Shown here: positions 1-10,032 of the stretch, piece by piece | How positions within the stretch are numbered: the first letter of the stretch is position 1 | Layout: the number at the start of each line of letters is the position of its first letter | Source of the DNA: Flavivirga spongiicola | Lineage (GTDB): Bacteria; Bacteroidota; Bacteroidia; Flavobacteriales; Flavobacteriaceae | Length of the DNA: 64,000 nucleotides | Assembly: GCF_030540825.1 (NCBI RefSeq) | Contig: NZ_JAUOEO010000001.1 | Coordinates: 593,001 to 657,000, forward strand | Reading direction: 5' to 3' | Notes under the pieces: model-generated | Database searches by the model: none | What the model saw: the letters and a program-made list of their open reading frames with translations, nothing else | What the model was told of the DNA's origin: nothing | Made by a program: the position numbers and the translations under genes

Positions 1-666
1 ACTAAAAAGCTTTCTGTACTTGAATTGAACTGTGGTACTGGAGTAGATGCTATAAAACTAGCAAATCTTGGACATCATGTCTTAGCTACAGATGTATCTA
101 AAAGTATGATCGATATAGCAAAGACTAAAGAAACTCCCAAAAATTTAGATTTTAAAATTCAAGATATTAATACCATTTCGAACCAAACTTTTCAAAAACA
201 ATTTGACTTGGTTTTTTCAAATTTTGGAGGGTTAAACTGTCTTTCTAAAGTAGAACTGGAAACTTTCATAAAAAAAACTAAAAACCTTCTAACTCCTAAT
301 GGAAAGCTAATTTTGGTTATAATGCCTAAATTTTGTCTTTGGGAACGTCTATATTTTTATTTAAAAGGAGACTTAAAAAATGCCAAAAGAAGGCATACTC
401 AAAAAAGTGTTCTAGCTAATGTAGATGGTGCAAAGGTTCCAACATGGTATTACAATCCAAAAGATGTTATATCTTTAGCAAAAACGCAATATAAATCTGA
501 AAGATTAAAACCTATAGGAATAAGTATTCCTCCTTCGTACCTTGAAGGGTCTTTTTTATCTAAAAAGCCTTTTTTAGATATATTGATTGGTATTGAAAAG
601 ATCATCGGTTTTTCTTTTATGGCAAAATATGCAGATCACTATTTAATTGAATTGACAAAAAAGTGA
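1..666 (+). CDS. SAM-dependent methyltransferase, 5' end outside window
   Basis: This is the C-terminal 221 residues of a class I methyltransferase; the frame is open to the first base, so the start lies upstream. The SAM-binding motif LELNCGTGVDA (visible residues 7-17) is followed by the acidic strand ATDVSKSM and by FDLVFSNFGG, the usual order in a Rossmann-fold methyltransferase. The substrate cannot be read from the sequence. Its stop overlaps the GTG start of the radical SAM gene by four bases, so the two are probably translationally coupled and serve the same pathway. A TTG at position 25 falls inside the SAM motif and cannot be the real start. Confidence 0.85.
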   Translation, partial: TKKLSVLELNCGTGVDAIKLANLGHHVLATDVSKSMIDIAKTKETPKNLDFKIQDINTISNQTFQKQFDLVFSNFGGLNCLSKVELETFIKKTKNLLTPNGKLILVIMPKFCLWERLYFYLKGDLKNAKRRHTQKSVLANVDGAKVPTWYYNPKDVISLAKTQYKSERLKPIGISIPPSYLEGSFLSKKPFLDILIGIEKIIGFSFMAKYADHYLIELTKK

Positions 667-2048
667 GTTTAGTATTAACACATGCTTATTACTTAAATGA
701 AGACCCGAAAGAGTTGCTCATTATGAAACCGTATACGCCTTTAGGGTTATTATATATTTCGTCTTACTTAAATGAAAAAAATGTTGAAAACCATGTTTTT
801 GATTCTACCTTTTATTCTCAGGAAGAACAATTAGCGTTTATTCAAAATAAACAACCTAAAGCTGTAGCTATTTATACCAATTTGATGACCAAAATCAATG
901 TCATTAAACTTATTAAACTGTTAAAAAATGATTCTAAATATGGTTTTCCTAAAATAATTTTAGGTGGACCGGATATTACTTACAATTGCGAAAATTATTT
1001 GAACACTGGTGCTCATTTTTTAGTTATAGGAGAAGGAGAACAAACAACTTTGGAATTATATCATGCCATTTTAAACGACAGCAATTATCAAAACATTCCC
1101 GGAATTGCTTTTTTAGAAAACACTAGTATCAAGAAAACAGCACCTAGAACTAAAATTAAGGACCTTTCGGAGTTACCCTTACCGAATAGAGAAGCCATTC
1201 CTATTGACAAGTATTTAGATACTTGGAAAACCTACCATGGTAAAAGCTCAATGACCGTTAGTACGCAACGAGGTTGTCCTTATACGTGTAAATGGTGTAG
1301 TACTGCCGTTTACGGACAAAGCTATAGAAGACGCCCTGCAGATATGGTTGCTGCAGAATTACGGATGCTAAAAGACACTTACAAACCAGATGCTATCTGG
1401 TTTGTAGATGATGTCTTCACTGTAAGTCATAAATGGATACAAAGCTTTCATCAAGAAGTAATAAAACAAAATGCTGTTATTCCTTTTGAATGCATTACAA
1501 GAGCAGAACGCTTAAATGATGAGATTTTACAGTTATTAAAAGAAGCCGGTTGTTTTCGAATTTGGATCGGTGCTGAAAGCGGATCTCAAAAAATTATTGA
1601 TGCCATGGATAGACGTGTAGATGTTGATGTTGTAAAAGAAGCTATTCAAAAAACGAATGCTTTAGGTATAGAAACAGGTACATTTATCATGGTTGGCTAC
1701 CCAGGTGAAGATGAAACGGATATTAATAAAACTATTAGCTATTTAAAAGCAGCTAATCCAACTCATTTCACAATTACAGTGGCGTATCCAATTAAGGGGA
1801 CTTCTTTATACAATGAGATCAAAGATAAAATAACGGTGCAACCAAATTGGGAAACTTCGACAGATCGCGATATTGATTTTACTAGAACTTATTCTAGAAA
1901 ATTTTATGATTATGCGGTGAAACGTATTGTAAATGAAGTTAATTCCCATAAAGAGATATCGAAAGGGGAAAATAAAAATTTATTGTTTTTTTTAAAGTTA
2001 AAAATAAAATCTGTTTTGGCAAATTTGTTGATGAAAGCTTATGCATAA
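663..2048 (+). CDS. B12-binding-domain radical SAM protein
   Basis: This 461-residue protein begins at GTG, overlapping the previous stop. The N-terminal ~170 residues look like a cobalamin-binding Rossmann domain (GGPDITYNCENYL, GEGEQTTLELY), followed by a radical SAM core whose 4Fe-4S ligands are C205, C209 and C212 in GCPYTCKWC. Later core motifs such as IWIGAESGSQKIIDAM support the family. B12 radical SAM enzymes commonly methylate unreactive carbons or rearrange rings, but the substrate here is unknown. It overlaps the next gene by eight bases and follows a second methyltransferase, so a modification of a lipid or glycan precursor is inferred from context only. Confidence 0.85.
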   Translation: MSLVLTHAYYLNEDPKELLIMKPYTPLGLLYISSYLNEKNVENHVFDSTFYSQEEQLAFIQNKQPKAVAIYTNLMTKINVIKLIKLLKNDSKYGFPKIILGGPDITYNCENYLNTGAHFLVIGEGEQTTLELYHAILNDSNYQNIPGIAFLENTSIKKTAPRTKIKDLSELPLPNREAIPIDKYLDTWKTYHGKSSMTVSTQRGCPYTCKWCSTAVYGQSYRRRPADMVAAELRMLKDTYKPDAIWFVDDVFTVSHKWIQSFHQEVIKQNAVIPFECITRAERLNDEILQLLKEAGCFRIWIGAESGSQKIIDAMDRRVDVDVVKEAIQKTNALGIETGTFIMVGYPGEDETDINKTISYLKAANPTHFTITVAYPIKGTSLYNEIKDKITVQPNWETSTDRDIDFTRTYSRKFYDYAVKRIVNEVNSHKEISKGENKNLLFFLKLKIKSVLANLLMKAYA

Positions 2049-3522
2049 AAAACAATGTTATATACTTGGATTAACAATAGTTTATTTTATCATAAGCTTA
2101 ATAGGCATATTACATCATGAAATATGGTTGGATGAAGCTCATCATTGGTTATTAGCAAGAGATAGTTTTAGTTTTAAAGAGTTAATTTATAATACTCGAT
2201 ATGAAGGACATCCTATTCTCTGGAATATCTTACTCTTTTATATTTCAAGGTTAACACTGAATCCTTTTTGGATGCAATTGCTTCATATTTTAATATCGAC
2301 TGCAGCTATCTTTATTTTTCTAAAAAAAGCTCCATTTTCATGGCTCTTTAAAACCCTTTTCATTTTTGGTTATTTTATCATTTTTGAATATAATATAATT
2401 AGTAGAAATTATATGCTAGGAGTTTTATTTCTCTTTTTAGCGTGTAGCCTTTTTAAAGAAAAGGATAGTCGTTTTTCATTTTTATGCTTTTTCCTAGCTA
2501 TGGCTGCAAATACCCATGCTATATTCGGTATTATTAGTTTTGCTTTTTTTCTAACACTGTTGTATGAAAATTGGCAAAGAAAAATACTTTTTGTAAATAG
2601 AACGCATGTTTATGGTTATCTCATTTTTATTATTGGATTTACAATAGCACTTATACAGATAGTTCCGCCTACAGACACCACTTTTTTCGATCATGCAATA
2701 ACATCTTCATTTAAAGAACGAATGACTCCTGGTTTGGTCTCCTTTTTCAAAGGTCTAATGCCTATTCCAGATTTTAGAACCATTCATTTTTGGAATTCGA
2801 ATTTACTAGTAAACCTTAACAAGAGTATAAGTGCCATTTTATCAATTGCAGTCTATATCATTCCACTAATATTATTTTATAAGAAAAAAACAGCTTTAGT
2901 TTTTATTTATACAGGATTATTTGGAATTCAATTATTCTTCTTTTTTACTAATCTGTCTGCAACGAGATATTTTGGAATAACCTATATATTGTTTATAATA
3001 ACATTATGGATAAGTAAGGAATATTACCCAAGGTCATCTCAAAATGGTTTTAAAAATATTAGAAATCTTAAAAAAACAATTATTTATAGTATTCTTTTTG
3101 TTCAATTTATAGGAGGAATTATAGCCTTTTCAATGGATTTGACGCACTCTTTTTCAAACGGAAAAGACGTTTTTTTAGTTTTAAAAGAAAAAAAAGCGTC
3201 CAACTATATGGTCGTTACTACTTTTTGTCAAGGCACTATTATAAGTCCCTATTTAAGAAAAAAAGTGTATTTTTTATGTAGTGAAAGCTATCAAAGTCAT
3301 TGCCCATGGAATCGAAATAATCAGTTTAGTTTAAACTTATCTAATGAAGAAGTAATGTATAAGCTTTCAAAGCTACTTGATGACAAACCTATTATATTTA
3401 TTGGAGCTTATAATTTTATAGGTAGTAAAAAAGAACATATTAATATAAAATTATTGAAAAAACTCAACAACTATGTTGTAAGGGGCCTAGACTATCATAT
3501 TTATGAAATATCAAAAAAATAG
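2041..3522 (+). CDS. Polytopic membrane protein, GT-C glycosyltransferase-like
   Basis: A 493-residue integral membrane protein with about ten hydrophobic segments. The first predicted extracytoplasmic loop carries HHEIWLDEAHHW (residues 25-36). Its adjacent acidic pair resembles the catalytic loop of GT-C glycosyltransferases that use lipid-linked sugars. The following YEGHPILWNILLF stretch is also typical of this flavobacterial group. The C-terminal ~110 residues are soluble. It overlaps the radical SAM gene by eight bases and sits among other glycan genes. Transfer of a polyprenyl-phosphate sugar is an inference; the family is recognisable but the substrate is not. Confidence 0.65.
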   Translation: MHKKQCYILGLTIVYFIISLIGILHHEIWLDEAHHWLLARDSFSFKELIYNTRYEGHPILWNILLFYISRLTLNPFWMQLLHILISTAAIFIFLKKAPFSWLFKTLFIFGYFIIFEYNIISRNYMLGVLFLFLACSLFKEKDSRFSFLCFFLAMAANTHAIFGIISFAFFLTLLYENWQRKILFVNRTHVYGYLIFIIGFTIALIQIVPPTDTTFFDHAITSSFKERMTPGLVSFFKGLMPIPDFRTIHFWNSNLLVNLNKSISAILSIAVYIIPLILFYKKKTALVFIYTGLFGIQLFFFFTNLSATRYFGITYILFIITLWISKEYYPRSSQNGFKNIRNLKKTIIYSILFVQFIGGIIAFSMDLTHSFSNGKDVFLVLKEKKASNYMVVTTFCQGTIISPYLRKKVYFLCSESYQSHCPWNRNNQFSLNLSNEEVMYKLSKLLDDKPIIFIGAYNFIGSKKEHINIKLLKKLNNYVVRGLDYHIYEISKK

Positions 3523-3530
3523 TTATATCG

Positions 3531-4646
3531 ATGAAAAATTTAAATATTTTATTTTTTTTACTACTAGCTTCATGTGCAACCGACTCGTATCAAGATTTAG
3601 TTAAAGTAGATACTATAATAAATTTAAAGTGGAATAAGGCATATCCTGACGATACAATTAACAAATCTGTAATAGGTTTACAATGGGCTTTATCTTATAT
3701 TGGAGCAAAGCTTCCTAATTATAATTCCAATCTTACTTTGAATGGAAATATTATTAAAATTGATACTGATAAGTTAGGATTGACTGATAATGCTAAACAA
3801 AAATTAACTATTTTAAATAATAATATTAAAAATTCAAATGAATATAAAATAACTTCTTCCGTTGATTTAGGTCGTTATGTTACATTACTCATTGGAGTTT
3901 CACAGCATTATTATGAAATTGTAGATGTTCCAAATGAATTAAGCTCTCTATTAGATAAATACACATTAAAACCAGAAAAGGGTTATATTAATAATTCTAA
4001 TATATCTTTAGAACATAGAATTATTAATTTCTCAGAACAAAGTGAATTTAATCAGCTTTTTATTTCAACAGAAGTAGATCCTGAAAATCAAACTATATTT
4101 GAATATGAAACTATAGAAATCTTACCCAATGGACAATTACGTTTTGGTATATTTGACGAAAATGGTTTCCGCAAAAACAATGCTTCCCCATTACACACTA
4201 ATGCTGGCAAACCTGCAAAGTGTATATGGTGCCACGAATCGGGCATTCAACCATTATTCTCCTTACAAAATGATTTCACAGGGTATTTAACATATTTAGA
4301 ATTTAGAGATACTTTATTAAATTACAGAAGTTCGCATAATACTAACAAAAATGCCTTATTAGATGGCGTAGGTTTTTCTAATACACAAGAACATACCCTA
4401 ACCGAGTTATTATATATTTCTTTTATGGAAGCGTCTGCTGAACGATTAAGTTTAGAATGGAATTTACCAATTGAAGAAGTTAAAAATAGGCTTTCTGGAA
4501 TATCAACACATACTTATGATGAATTTCCTTTTTTAGGGGATTTGTATTATAGAAATGAGATTAGGCCATTTGCTCCCTTTAAAGGACTAGAGGTCTCCTC
4601 ATCTGTAAGAGAAAAATCCGAAACAGAAGTTAACCATATAAATTAA
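3531..4646 (+). CDS. Lipoprotein with a single CxxCH haem-c-like motif
   Basis: A 371-residue predicted lipoprotein: a short hydrophobic leader ends in LLASC, with C15 as the lipidated cysteine. The only other clear motif is KCIWCHESG, where C231, C234 and H235 match the CxxCH attachment site for haem c. The rest resembles no family I can name with confidence. It lies eight bases after the GT-C-like gene and two bases before a glycosyltransferase, so it belongs to the glycan operon. A haem-bearing or cysteine-redox lipoprotein in such a locus is unusual. Haem attachment is inferred from the motif alone. Confidence 0.6.
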   Translation: MKNLNILFFLLLASCATDSYQDLVKVDTIINLKWNKAYPDDTINKSVIGLQWALSYIGAKLPNYNSNLTLNGNIIKIDTDKLGLTDNAKQKLTILNNNIKNSNEYKITSSVDLGRYVTLLIGVSQHYYEIVDVPNELSSLLDKYTLKPEKGYINNSNISLEHRIINFSEQSEFNQLFISTEVDPENQTIFEYETIEILPNGQLRFGIFDENGFRKNNASPLHTNAGKPAKCIWCHESGIQPLFSLQNDFTGYLTYLEFRDTLLNYRSSHNTNKNALLDGVGFSNTQEHTLTELLYISFMEASAERLSLEWNLPIEEVKNRLSGISTHTYDEFPFLGDLYYRNEIRPFAPFKGLEVSSSVREKSETEVNHIN

Positions 4647-4647
4647 T

Positions 4648-5394
4648 ATGCTTAATAATAAAAAAATAATTGTTGTGTTACCAGCATATAATGCTGAAAA
4701 AACTCTTAAAAAAACATATTATGATATTCCATTTGATATTGTTGATGATGTTATTTTAACAGATGACTTTAGTGATGACAAAACCATTAAAATTGCACAA
4801 GACATAGGAATAAAACACGTTATAAAGCATGCTAAAAATAAAGGATATGGTGCCAACCAAAAAAGTTGTTATAAAAAAGCTTTTGATTTAAATGCAGATA
4901 TCATTGTAATGCTACACCCAGATTACCAATACAATCCCAAATTAATTCCGGCTATGTGCACATTAATTGCAAATGACACTTATAATGTCGTTTTCGGATC
5001 TCGCATTTTAAATGGGAGTGCCATAAAAAACGGAATGCCAATATATAAGTACACCTTTAATAGATTACTTACTTTTTTTCAAAATATACTAATGAATCAA
5101 AAGTTCTCTGAATTCCATACAGGATACCGTTGCTTTAAAGCATCCGTTTTACAACAAGTTCCTTTTGAAAAAAATTCAGATGATTTCATTTTCGATAATC
5201 AAATTATAGCACAATTATGCTACATAAATGCATCATTTGGTGAAGTTTCCTGCCCTGCAAAATATGAAAAAGATTCTTCTTCAATAAATTTTATACGAAG
5301 TTCTAAATACGGACTTGGAGTACTTAGTGTATCAATAAAATATTTACTACAAAAATTAAAAATTTTCAATTTTAGCATTTTTAAAGGATTATGA
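4648..5394 (+). CDS. Glycosyltransferase family 2 (dolichyl/polyprenyl-P-sugar synthase-like)
   Basis: A 248-residue GT-A fold glycosyltransferase. It has the nucleotide-binding start VVLPAYNAEKTL, an acidic LTDDFSDDKT segment, HAKNKGYGANQKS, and the DXD-region equivalent MLHPDYQYNP. The segment FHTGYRCFKASVL is characteristic of DPM1/WcaA-like enzymes. No long membrane domain is present, so it probably acts on the cytoplasmic face, loading a sugar onto a polyprenyl phosphate for GT-C enzymes such as its neighbours. Its stop overlaps the next start (ATGA). The family is secure; sugar and acceptor are unknown. Confidence 0.85.
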   Translation: MLNNKKIIVVLPAYNAEKTLKKTYYDIPFDIVDDVILTDDFSDDKTIKIAQDIGIKHVIKHAKNKGYGANQKSCYKKAFDLNADIIVMLHPDYQYNPKLIPAMCTLIANDTYNVVFGSRILNGSAIKNGMPIYKYTFNRLLTFFQNILMNQKFSEFHTGYRCFKASVLQQVPFEKNSDDFIFDNQIIAQLCYINASFGEVSCPAKYEKDSSSINFIRSSKYGLGVLSVSIKYLLQKLKIFNFSIFKGL

Positions 5395-6923
5395 AAAATG
5401 CAATTAATAATACATACATTGGACTAACTTTTATTTTTATAATATGTAGCCTTTTTATTTACAAGGCATTTTATTTTCCTATACACGATTTTGCTAACTA
5501 TTACTTTTCTGCCTTTTTTTTAAAAGGCGGTGATTTTACATCTAACATCTATTTCCCTCATTACTTTAATTTAAAAATTGCCGATTTAGACTATCATAAT
5601 ATTTTTGTTAGTTATGCTCCAAATACCCCATTCCTTGCATTATTATTTGTTCCTTTTACTTTATGTACCGTGACCGTTTCCAAACTAATGTTTAATATTT
5701 TAGGGCTAATATTATTTCTATACAGTTTAAAAAAACTCTTTGAGGTTTATAAAATTAAAGCACATTATCTGTATATCATCCCATTAGTTTTCTTTATTCC
5801 GTTAAAAAACAATTTTCTTTTTGGTCAAACATACTTAATTCTTTTCTTTTTACTTTCTGAAGGTTTTTTAGCTTATAAAAATGAACGTTTTTTTAAAATG
5901 AGTTTATTTTGGGGTTTTGCTATTTTACTTAAAGTATTTCCTATAATTCTATTTGGCTTGTTGCTTTTTAAAAAGAAGTATAAAGCGTTTATCTATCTTG
6001 GTTTATCATGTGCTCTTTTACTAGGAGCTTCCTTGATTGCAAATGGCTCAGAAGTTTGGGAGTTTTATTTCACATCTGTTTTACCTAAATTCAATAATGG
6101 CGAAATTGCAAAAGAATTTGCCCTGAATTATCAATCTATGTTTATGCTATTAAAAGGCATATTTATGTCAAACACTCTAGCATTCTCAATAACGCTCTTA
6201 CTTTTCAAACTAATAATTATAGTAATTAGTTATTTTTTCACAAGACAAGAAACCTCAGAAATAAAAACCTTTTCTTTTTGGATATTTCTAACCATTTTAC
6301 TGTCTCCCTATGGAAGCTCGTATTCAAACATTTTGCTACTATTTCTTTTTGTATTTTATTTGAATCACCTAACTTTCGATTATAAAAATATAGTCATCAT
6401 TTCATTGTTTTTCTTAATTGCGAATATTCCTATTCATTTTTTTGCAAAATTCCCATTGCCTTTTTCTTTTCCAAAATTAGTGTTGTCAATATTGCTTTTT
6501 GCTTTTTTGATAGAAAAGAGTTTTAAATACATTCGATGGAAACTAAGTGTGTGTTTTATAAGTTCAATAGTACTTATTGCTATACTATTAAATAATTGGA
6601 AAAATCAGAACCAAGATAATTACCCATTGGTAGAGAGCCAACCTATATTAACTTATGACTATACTGTTATTGATGGTCTATTAAACTATATTTATTGGAA
6701 TCAAAACGGTAAAAATACGCAATCAACTGAAATACGAACAAAAGATATAGATACAAGTCAAGTTTATCTAAAGAGTAATCAAGTGTTTTATAAAAACAAA
6801 CAACTAACATTTAATAATGATAATAAATTAAAACCAGCTGTCATTAACGATACGACCTTAATTTATCTTTCTGATTTTAAAAGAGGGATTGGTTTTTATC
6901 AATTGAGGTACATATCACTTTAA
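5391..6923 (+). CDS. GT87/DUF2029-like polytopic membrane mannosyltransferase-type protein
   Basis: A 510-residue protein with roughly ten transmembrane helices and a C-terminal soluble tail of about 110 residues. The early loop with HDFANYYFSAFFLKGG and the later FGQTYLILFFLL, LLKVFPIILFGL and SPYGSSYSNILLL segments match the layout of GT87 (DUF2029) proteins, which transfer sugars from polyprenyl-phosphate donors outside the cytoplasmic membrane. It starts inside the stop of the GT2 gene, giving a GT2-GT87 pair in which the first would make the lipid-linked donor and the second use it. This division of labour is inferred. Confidence 0.65.
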   Translation: MKNAINNTYIGLTFIFIICSLFIYKAFYFPIHDFANYYFSAFFLKGGDFTSNIYFPHYFNLKIADLDYHNIFVSYAPNTPFLALLFVPFTLCTVTVSKLMFNILGLILFLYSLKKLFEVYKIKAHYLYIIPLVFFIPLKNNFLFGQTYLILFFLLSEGFLAYKNERFFKMSLFWGFAILLKVFPIILFGLLLFKKKYKAFIYLGLSCALLLGASLIANGSEVWEFYFTSVLPKFNNGEIAKEFALNYQSMFMLLKGIFMSNTLAFSITLLLFKLIIIVISYFFTRQETSEIKTFSFWIFLTILLSPYGSSYSNILLLFLFVFYLNHLTFDYKNIVIISLFFLIANIPIHFFAKFPLPFSFPKLVLSILLFAFLIEKSFKYIRWKLSVCFISSIVLIAILLNNWKNQNQDNYPLVESQPILTYDYTVIDGLLNYIYWNQNGKNTQSTEIRTKDIDTSQVYLKSNQVFYKNKQLTFNNDNKLKPAVINDTTLIYLSDFKRGIGFYQLRYISL

Positions 6924-6936
6924 CCTAACTAATTAT

Positions 6937-8130
6937 ATGGTATTAAAGAATAGTAAAATACTTTCCAGGCTTAAGACTATTTCTCTTTATAGCTTAAGTC
7001 AAATTCTAACCGTTTTTTCTGTTCTTTTACTATCATTTATTATTATTAAATATCACAGTACAGAGTTATGGGGTCAATATGCAGAAATATTGATTTGGAG
7101 TAATTTTTTTATTCTTTTTCTAGGTTTTGGCAGTCAAGATTTTCTTTTAAAATCTTTTAGTAACTCACCTTCAACAATAAATCAAGATTGGAGTACTAAC
7201 ATTAGTACAAGAAGTTTATTACTAATTCCTAGCATTATTATCATTTATTTTATTCCTATTTTTAAAGGATTAGAAGTTCTAATTTTTGCTTTAATAGGAA
7301 TACAATTTATTAATCAATCATTTAAAGTCTTAATTTTATTTAATAAAGACTTTAAATTTAGTATTTGGGTAGAATTCGTATACAACCTAATCATACTCTT
7401 TACTTGTTTATCCATTATAAATACCTTAGATATAAAAAGCCTACTACTTATTATAAGTAGCTGTCAAATTATTAAACTTATATGCTATTTTTTTTATTAC
7501 CATAAAGAGTTTACTAGTATTTCATATCGAGTTAAATTTAATATCATTAAGCAATCTCTTCCTTTTTTTATTCCATTGGCAGTTGGTACTATTCGTGTAA
7601 AAGTCGATGCCTATTACGGCACCTATTTTTTTAATTTTAGTACATTAAGTAAATATCAGGTGTTTATAAGTTTTCTTGCACTTGCGCAAATGGGAAGTTC
7701 TTTTTTTTTAAATCCTTTTTTAAAAAATTTTTACCGATCTAAAGATTCATTAATATTAAAATTAAAAAAACGTTTATTTTGGTATGGATGGCCATTCGCC
7801 TTAATGATTACTCTAGGAATGTATATCGTTATTGAGTATATATATGAATTACATTTTACTAACTTACAATACTTTCTTGCTTTTATTTATATAATCCCAG
7901 TTCTTATACACGTTTTAATTGTTAATGAATATTATAAAAAAAATATGCAATCCAGTATTGCTATTATTGCTTCTATTTTAGCTATTTTTCAAATTATTTC
8001 TGGGTATTATTTAATAAAACTATGGGGAATAAACGGTGCTCTTATTCTAAAAACTTTGGGACAATGGGCTATTATACTTACCCTTTGGTTTTGGATTAAA
8101 AAAAAACCGATAATGATTAATAATGGATAA
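6937..8130 (+). CDS. Polysaccharide biosynthesis flippase (Wzx/MATE-like)
   Basis: A 397-residue protein composed almost entirely of hydrophobic helices, about twelve, with the N-terminal pattern of oligosaccharide flippases (SQILTVFSVLLLSFIIIKY, then LGFGSQDFLLKSF). Such proteins move undecaprenyl-linked oligosaccharides from the cytoplasmic to the periplasmic leaflet before polymerisation or transfer. It follows the GT87-like gene by 13 bases and overlaps the carbamoyltransferase by eight. No polymerase (Wzy) is obvious in the window, though the GT-C-like proteins are hard to separate from Wzy by eye. Its presence is the main argument that the product is an exported glycan. Confidence 0.75.
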   Translation: MVLKNSKILSRLKTISLYSLSQILTVFSVLLLSFIIIKYHSTELWGQYAEILIWSNFFILFLGFGSQDFLLKSFSNSPSTINQDWSTNISTRSLLLIPSIIIIYFIPIFKGLEVLIFALIGIQFINQSFKVLILFNKDFKFSIWVEFVYNLIILFTCLSIINTLDIKSLLLIISSCQIIKLICYFFYYHKEFTSISYRVKFNIIKQSLPFFIPLAVGTIRVKVDAYYGTYFFNFSTLSKYQVFISFLALAQMGSSFFLNPFLKNFYRSKDSLILKLKKRLFWYGWPFALMITLGMYIVIEYIYELHFTNLQYFLAFIYIIPVLIHVLIVNEYYKKNMQSSIAIIASILAIFQIISGYYLIKLWGINGALILKTLGQWAIILTLWFWIKKKPIMINNG

Positions 8131-9991
8131 AAAAATACTTGGGATATCTGCATTTTACCACGATTCTGCGGCTACACTTATTATGGGTGGAAACATTATA
8201 GCTGCAGCGCAAGAAGAGAGATTTACTAGAGAAAAACACACCCCAGATTTCCCAATTAATGCTATAAAGTATTGTTTGGAAGAAGCAGGATTAAGTATTA
8301 ACGAGCTTGACGCCATCATTTTTTATGATAAGCCATTACTTAAGTTCGAACGATTATTACAAACATATTATGCATTTGCACCAAAAGGTCTTATTTCATT
8401 CTTAAAAGCTATACCCATATGGCTTAATGAAAAAATGTTTCTTAAAAAATTAATATATAATGGTTTAAAAGAAATTGATGAATATGACAAGAAAAAAGTA
8501 AACTTACTATTTTCTGAACATCATTTATCTCACGCAGCAAGTGCATTCTTCCCTTCCCCATATAAAAATGCGGCTATTTTAACTATTGACGGAGTTGGTG
8601 AATGGTGTACTGCATCTATTGGTATTGGTGAAGGGAATAATATTAAAATACTAAAAGAAATGGAGTTCCCACACTCTGTGGGCTTATTATATAGTGCTTG
8701 TACTTACTATCTAGGATTTACCGTTAACTCAGGCGAATATAAAGTAATGGGTTTGGCTCCTTACGGCAACCCAAAATCCAACGAGTTTACCAAATTTGTT
8801 GAACTTATTAAAACGGTTCTTATTGATATCAAACAAGATGGTTCGATATGGTTAAATCAGTCATATTTTAATTATGCTACTGGTCTAAGAATGGCAAAAG
8901 ACAAAAAATGGGAAAGTCTATTTGGTTTTACAAAAAGAGACCCGGAAACAAAATTGTATCAGCATCATTGTAATTTCGCGTTGGCAATACAGAGGGTAAC
9001 CGAAGAAATTGTTTTAAAAATGGCTAGAGAAGCAAAAAAAGTTACGAGGTCAGATTACTTATGTTTGGCGGGTGGTGTAGCACTAAACTGTGTTGCGAAT
9101 GGAAAATTACTAAAAGAAAATATTTTTAAAAATATCTATATTCAACCTGCATCAGGAGATGCTGGAGGCTCACTAGGAGCAGCATTTACAGCTTATTTTA
9201 AGTACTTTGATGGAAAACGAGGTATAATTCATAATGAAGACAAAATGCTTGGGTCATATCTAGGTCCAGAATTTTCTGAAAAAGAAATAGAGCTAATGAA
9301 TCGTAAAGTTAAAGCAGTCTATAAAAAAAAGAAAGACTTCTCTCAACTTACCGATTTAGTGGCACAAAAAATAGCAAATGGTAATGTAATAGGGTGGTTT
9401 CAGGGTAGAATGGAGTTTGGTCCCAGAGCTTTAGGTAATAGGAGTATTATAGCTGACCCTACTAACCCTGAAATGCAGAAAAAATTAAACCTTAAAATTA
9501 AATATAGAGAAGGCTTTCGTCCGTTTGCGCCATCCGTATTAGCCGAAGATGCGACTAAGTATTTTGACATTCTTAATGATGCTCGGTATATGCTCACTAC
9601 AACATCAATAAAAGACGAGTTGAGAAGTAATCTTCCTGTTGATTACCATAATATGCCTTTATTAGATAAATTATATTACAAAAGGAGTATTGTTCAATCC
9701 ATAACACATTTAGACTTTTCTGCTAGAGTACAAACCGTTCATAAAGAAACTAATTATCGATATTGGCAACTAATACAAGCTTTTAAAAAGCATACTGGAT
9801 TTGGACTTGTAATAAATACTAGTTTTAATGTGAGAGGAGAACCAATTGTTTGTAATCCTTATGACGCATATAGATGTTTTATGAGTACTGAAATGGATTA
9901 TTTGGTAATTGGTAATTTCGTTTATAGTAAAACCGAACAACCCAATTGGCAAAATAAAGAGAAATGGCGTGTTAGATTTAAAAAAGATTAA
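8123..9991 (+). CDS. NodU/CmcH/TobZ-family carbamoyltransferase
   Basis: A 622-residue enzyme of normal length, starting LGISAFYHDSAATLI. It has the N-terminal kinase-like domain with EHHLSHAASAF (metal-binding histidines in TobZ), GEYKVMGLAPYG and LAGGVALNCVANGKLL. The C-terminal domain contains FQGRMEFGPRALGNRS and INTSFNVRGEPIVCNP. The family makes carbamoyladenylate from carbamoyl phosphate and ATP, then carbamoylates a hydroxyl of a sugar or natural product. The gene overlaps the flippase by eight bases and is followed by DUF5989 and SxtJ-type genes, a conserved arrangement. The acceptor is probably a sugar of the exported glycan, by inference. Confidence 0.93.
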   Translation: MDKKILGISAFYHDSAATLIMGGNIIAAAQEERFTREKHTPDFPINAIKYCLEEAGLSINELDAIIFYDKPLLKFERLLQTYYAFAPKGLISFLKAIPIWLNEKMFLKKLIYNGLKEIDEYDKKKVNLLFSEHHLSHAASAFFPSPYKNAAILTIDGVGEWCTASIGIGEGNNIKILKEMEFPHSVGLLYSACTYYLGFTVNSGEYKVMGLAPYGNPKSNEFTKFVELIKTVLIDIKQDGSIWLNQSYFNYATGLRMAKDKKWESLFGFTKRDPETKLYQHHCNFALAIQRVTEEIVLKMAREAKKVTRSDYLCLAGGVALNCVANGKLLKENIFKNIYIQPASGDAGGSLGAAFTAYFKYFDGKRGIIHNEDKMLGSYLGPEFSEKEIELMNRKVKAVYKKKKDFSQLTDLVAQKIANGNVIGWFQGRMEFGPRALGNRSIIADPTNPEMQKKLNLKIKYREGFRPFAPSVLAEDATKYFDILNDARYMLTTTSIKDELRSNLPVDYHNMPLLDKLYYKRSIVQSITHLDFSARVQTVHKETNYRYWQLIQAFKKHTGFGLVINTSFNVRGEPIVCNPYDAYRCFMSTEMDYLVIGNFVYSKTEQPNWQNKEKWRVRFKKD

Positions 9992-10032
9992 AATTAAAAC
10001 ATTAATTTTACTTATAGCATAATATAAAAATT

